Assembly (NCBI GenBank): GCA_964346535.1 | Contig: CAYFUN010000023.1 | Location: 1 to 22,330, forward strand | Origin: Neofamilia sp964346535 | Lineage (GTDB): Bacteria > Bacillota > Clostridia > Tissierellales > Peptoniphilaceae | Length of the DNA stretch: 22,330 nucleotides | Direction: 5' to 3' | Part shown: positions 22,248 to 22,330 of the stretch, piece after piece | Position numbering within the stretch: the stretch's first letter is position 1 | Layout: every line of letters starts with the position of its first letter | Position numbers and translations under genes: made by a program | The notes under the pieces: model-generated | Seen by the model: the letters and a program-made list of their open reading frames with translations, nothing else | What the model was told of the DNA's origin: nothing | The model's database searches: none

Positions 22248-22330
22248 ATGACTTTAGGATTTACAGGCAAACAACTGATATGAGAAACGAACACGACGCC
22301 TTTAACGATTGGGTTTATGATATGGATCCA
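22248..22330 (+). pseudogene. Remnant of a tungsten-type aldehyde:ferredoxin oxidoreductase (YdhV-like)
   Basis: AAGGAG and an ATG at 22248 begin MTLGFTGK, like the N-terminus of YdhV/AOR proteins (xGWTGxILRVN). The frame stops at TGA (22281-22283). From 22268 another frame reads QTTDMRNEHDAFNDWVYDMDP to the window end; as I remember it, this matches a segment near the C-terminus of the ~700-residue YdhV family (QTKDMRNEHD ... W-F-D-x-DP). The tungstopterin-binding body appears deleted, with a junction near 22265-22272. The gene follows the 4Fe-4S subunit by 10 nt, the expected partner order. Truncation by the window edge prevents checking what follows. Confidence 0.6.

Noticed and set aside
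1..22330. CRISPR arrays, tRNA/rRNA genes, insertion sequences or prophage
   Set aside because: No regularly spaced repeats, no cloverleaf or rRNA signatures, and no transposase, integrase or phage genes were seen.

Overview
The window is low-GC DNA with compact operons, strong AGGAGG-type ribosome binding sites and many hairpin-plus-T-run terminators. It encodes rubredoxins, Na+-pumping Nqr subunits and molybdenum/tungsten cofactor synthesis. This fits a strictly anaerobic, low-GC Firmicute (Clostridia/Tissierellia type); I cannot name the genus from sequence alone.

Layout. 1-2700: tandem rubredoxins (minus), an orphan RsbW-like ATP-binding protein, a MarR regulator, then a minus-strand yfcE-type phosphoesterase/glutaredoxin-like pair facing away from a zinc-ribbon protein across a divergent promoter region that holds two inverted repeats. 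3272-4407: an iron-dependent alcohol dehydrogenase whose 5' end is broken by a stop codon and a deletion. 4635-6398: DegV and PdxS, convergent on a shared terminator. 6560-10470 (minus): nqrBCDEF as a tight operon with no nqrA. 10640-14006: a promoter, a cobalamin riboswitch with its terminator, a 270-nt leader with a second palindrome/-10 and hairpin, then a BtuFCD-type ABC importer. 14014-21467: a promoter, a candidate Moco/Tuco riboswitch with its terminator, and a nine-gene operon, modABC-moeA-moaA-moaC-MOSC-(MoeA-like)-mogA. 21585-22330: remains of a tungsten/molybdenum aldehyde oxidoreductase locus. Its Tat-leader 4Fe-4S subunit has a one-base frameshift, and its catalytic gene appears reduced to the first ~8 codons joined out of frame to a C-terminal segment.

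How it fits together. Two cofactor-supply modules, B12 uptake and molybdate/tungstate uptake plus molybdopterin synthesis, lie head to tail, each behind its own riboswitch. The only visible client of the second module is disrupted, and so is the nearby alcohol dehydrogenase. Either alcohol/aldehyde oxidation is being lost, or this assembly carries errors at those points. The strongest leads are the NqrA-less Nqr operon, the three lesions, the two riboswitches and the operator-like palindromes.
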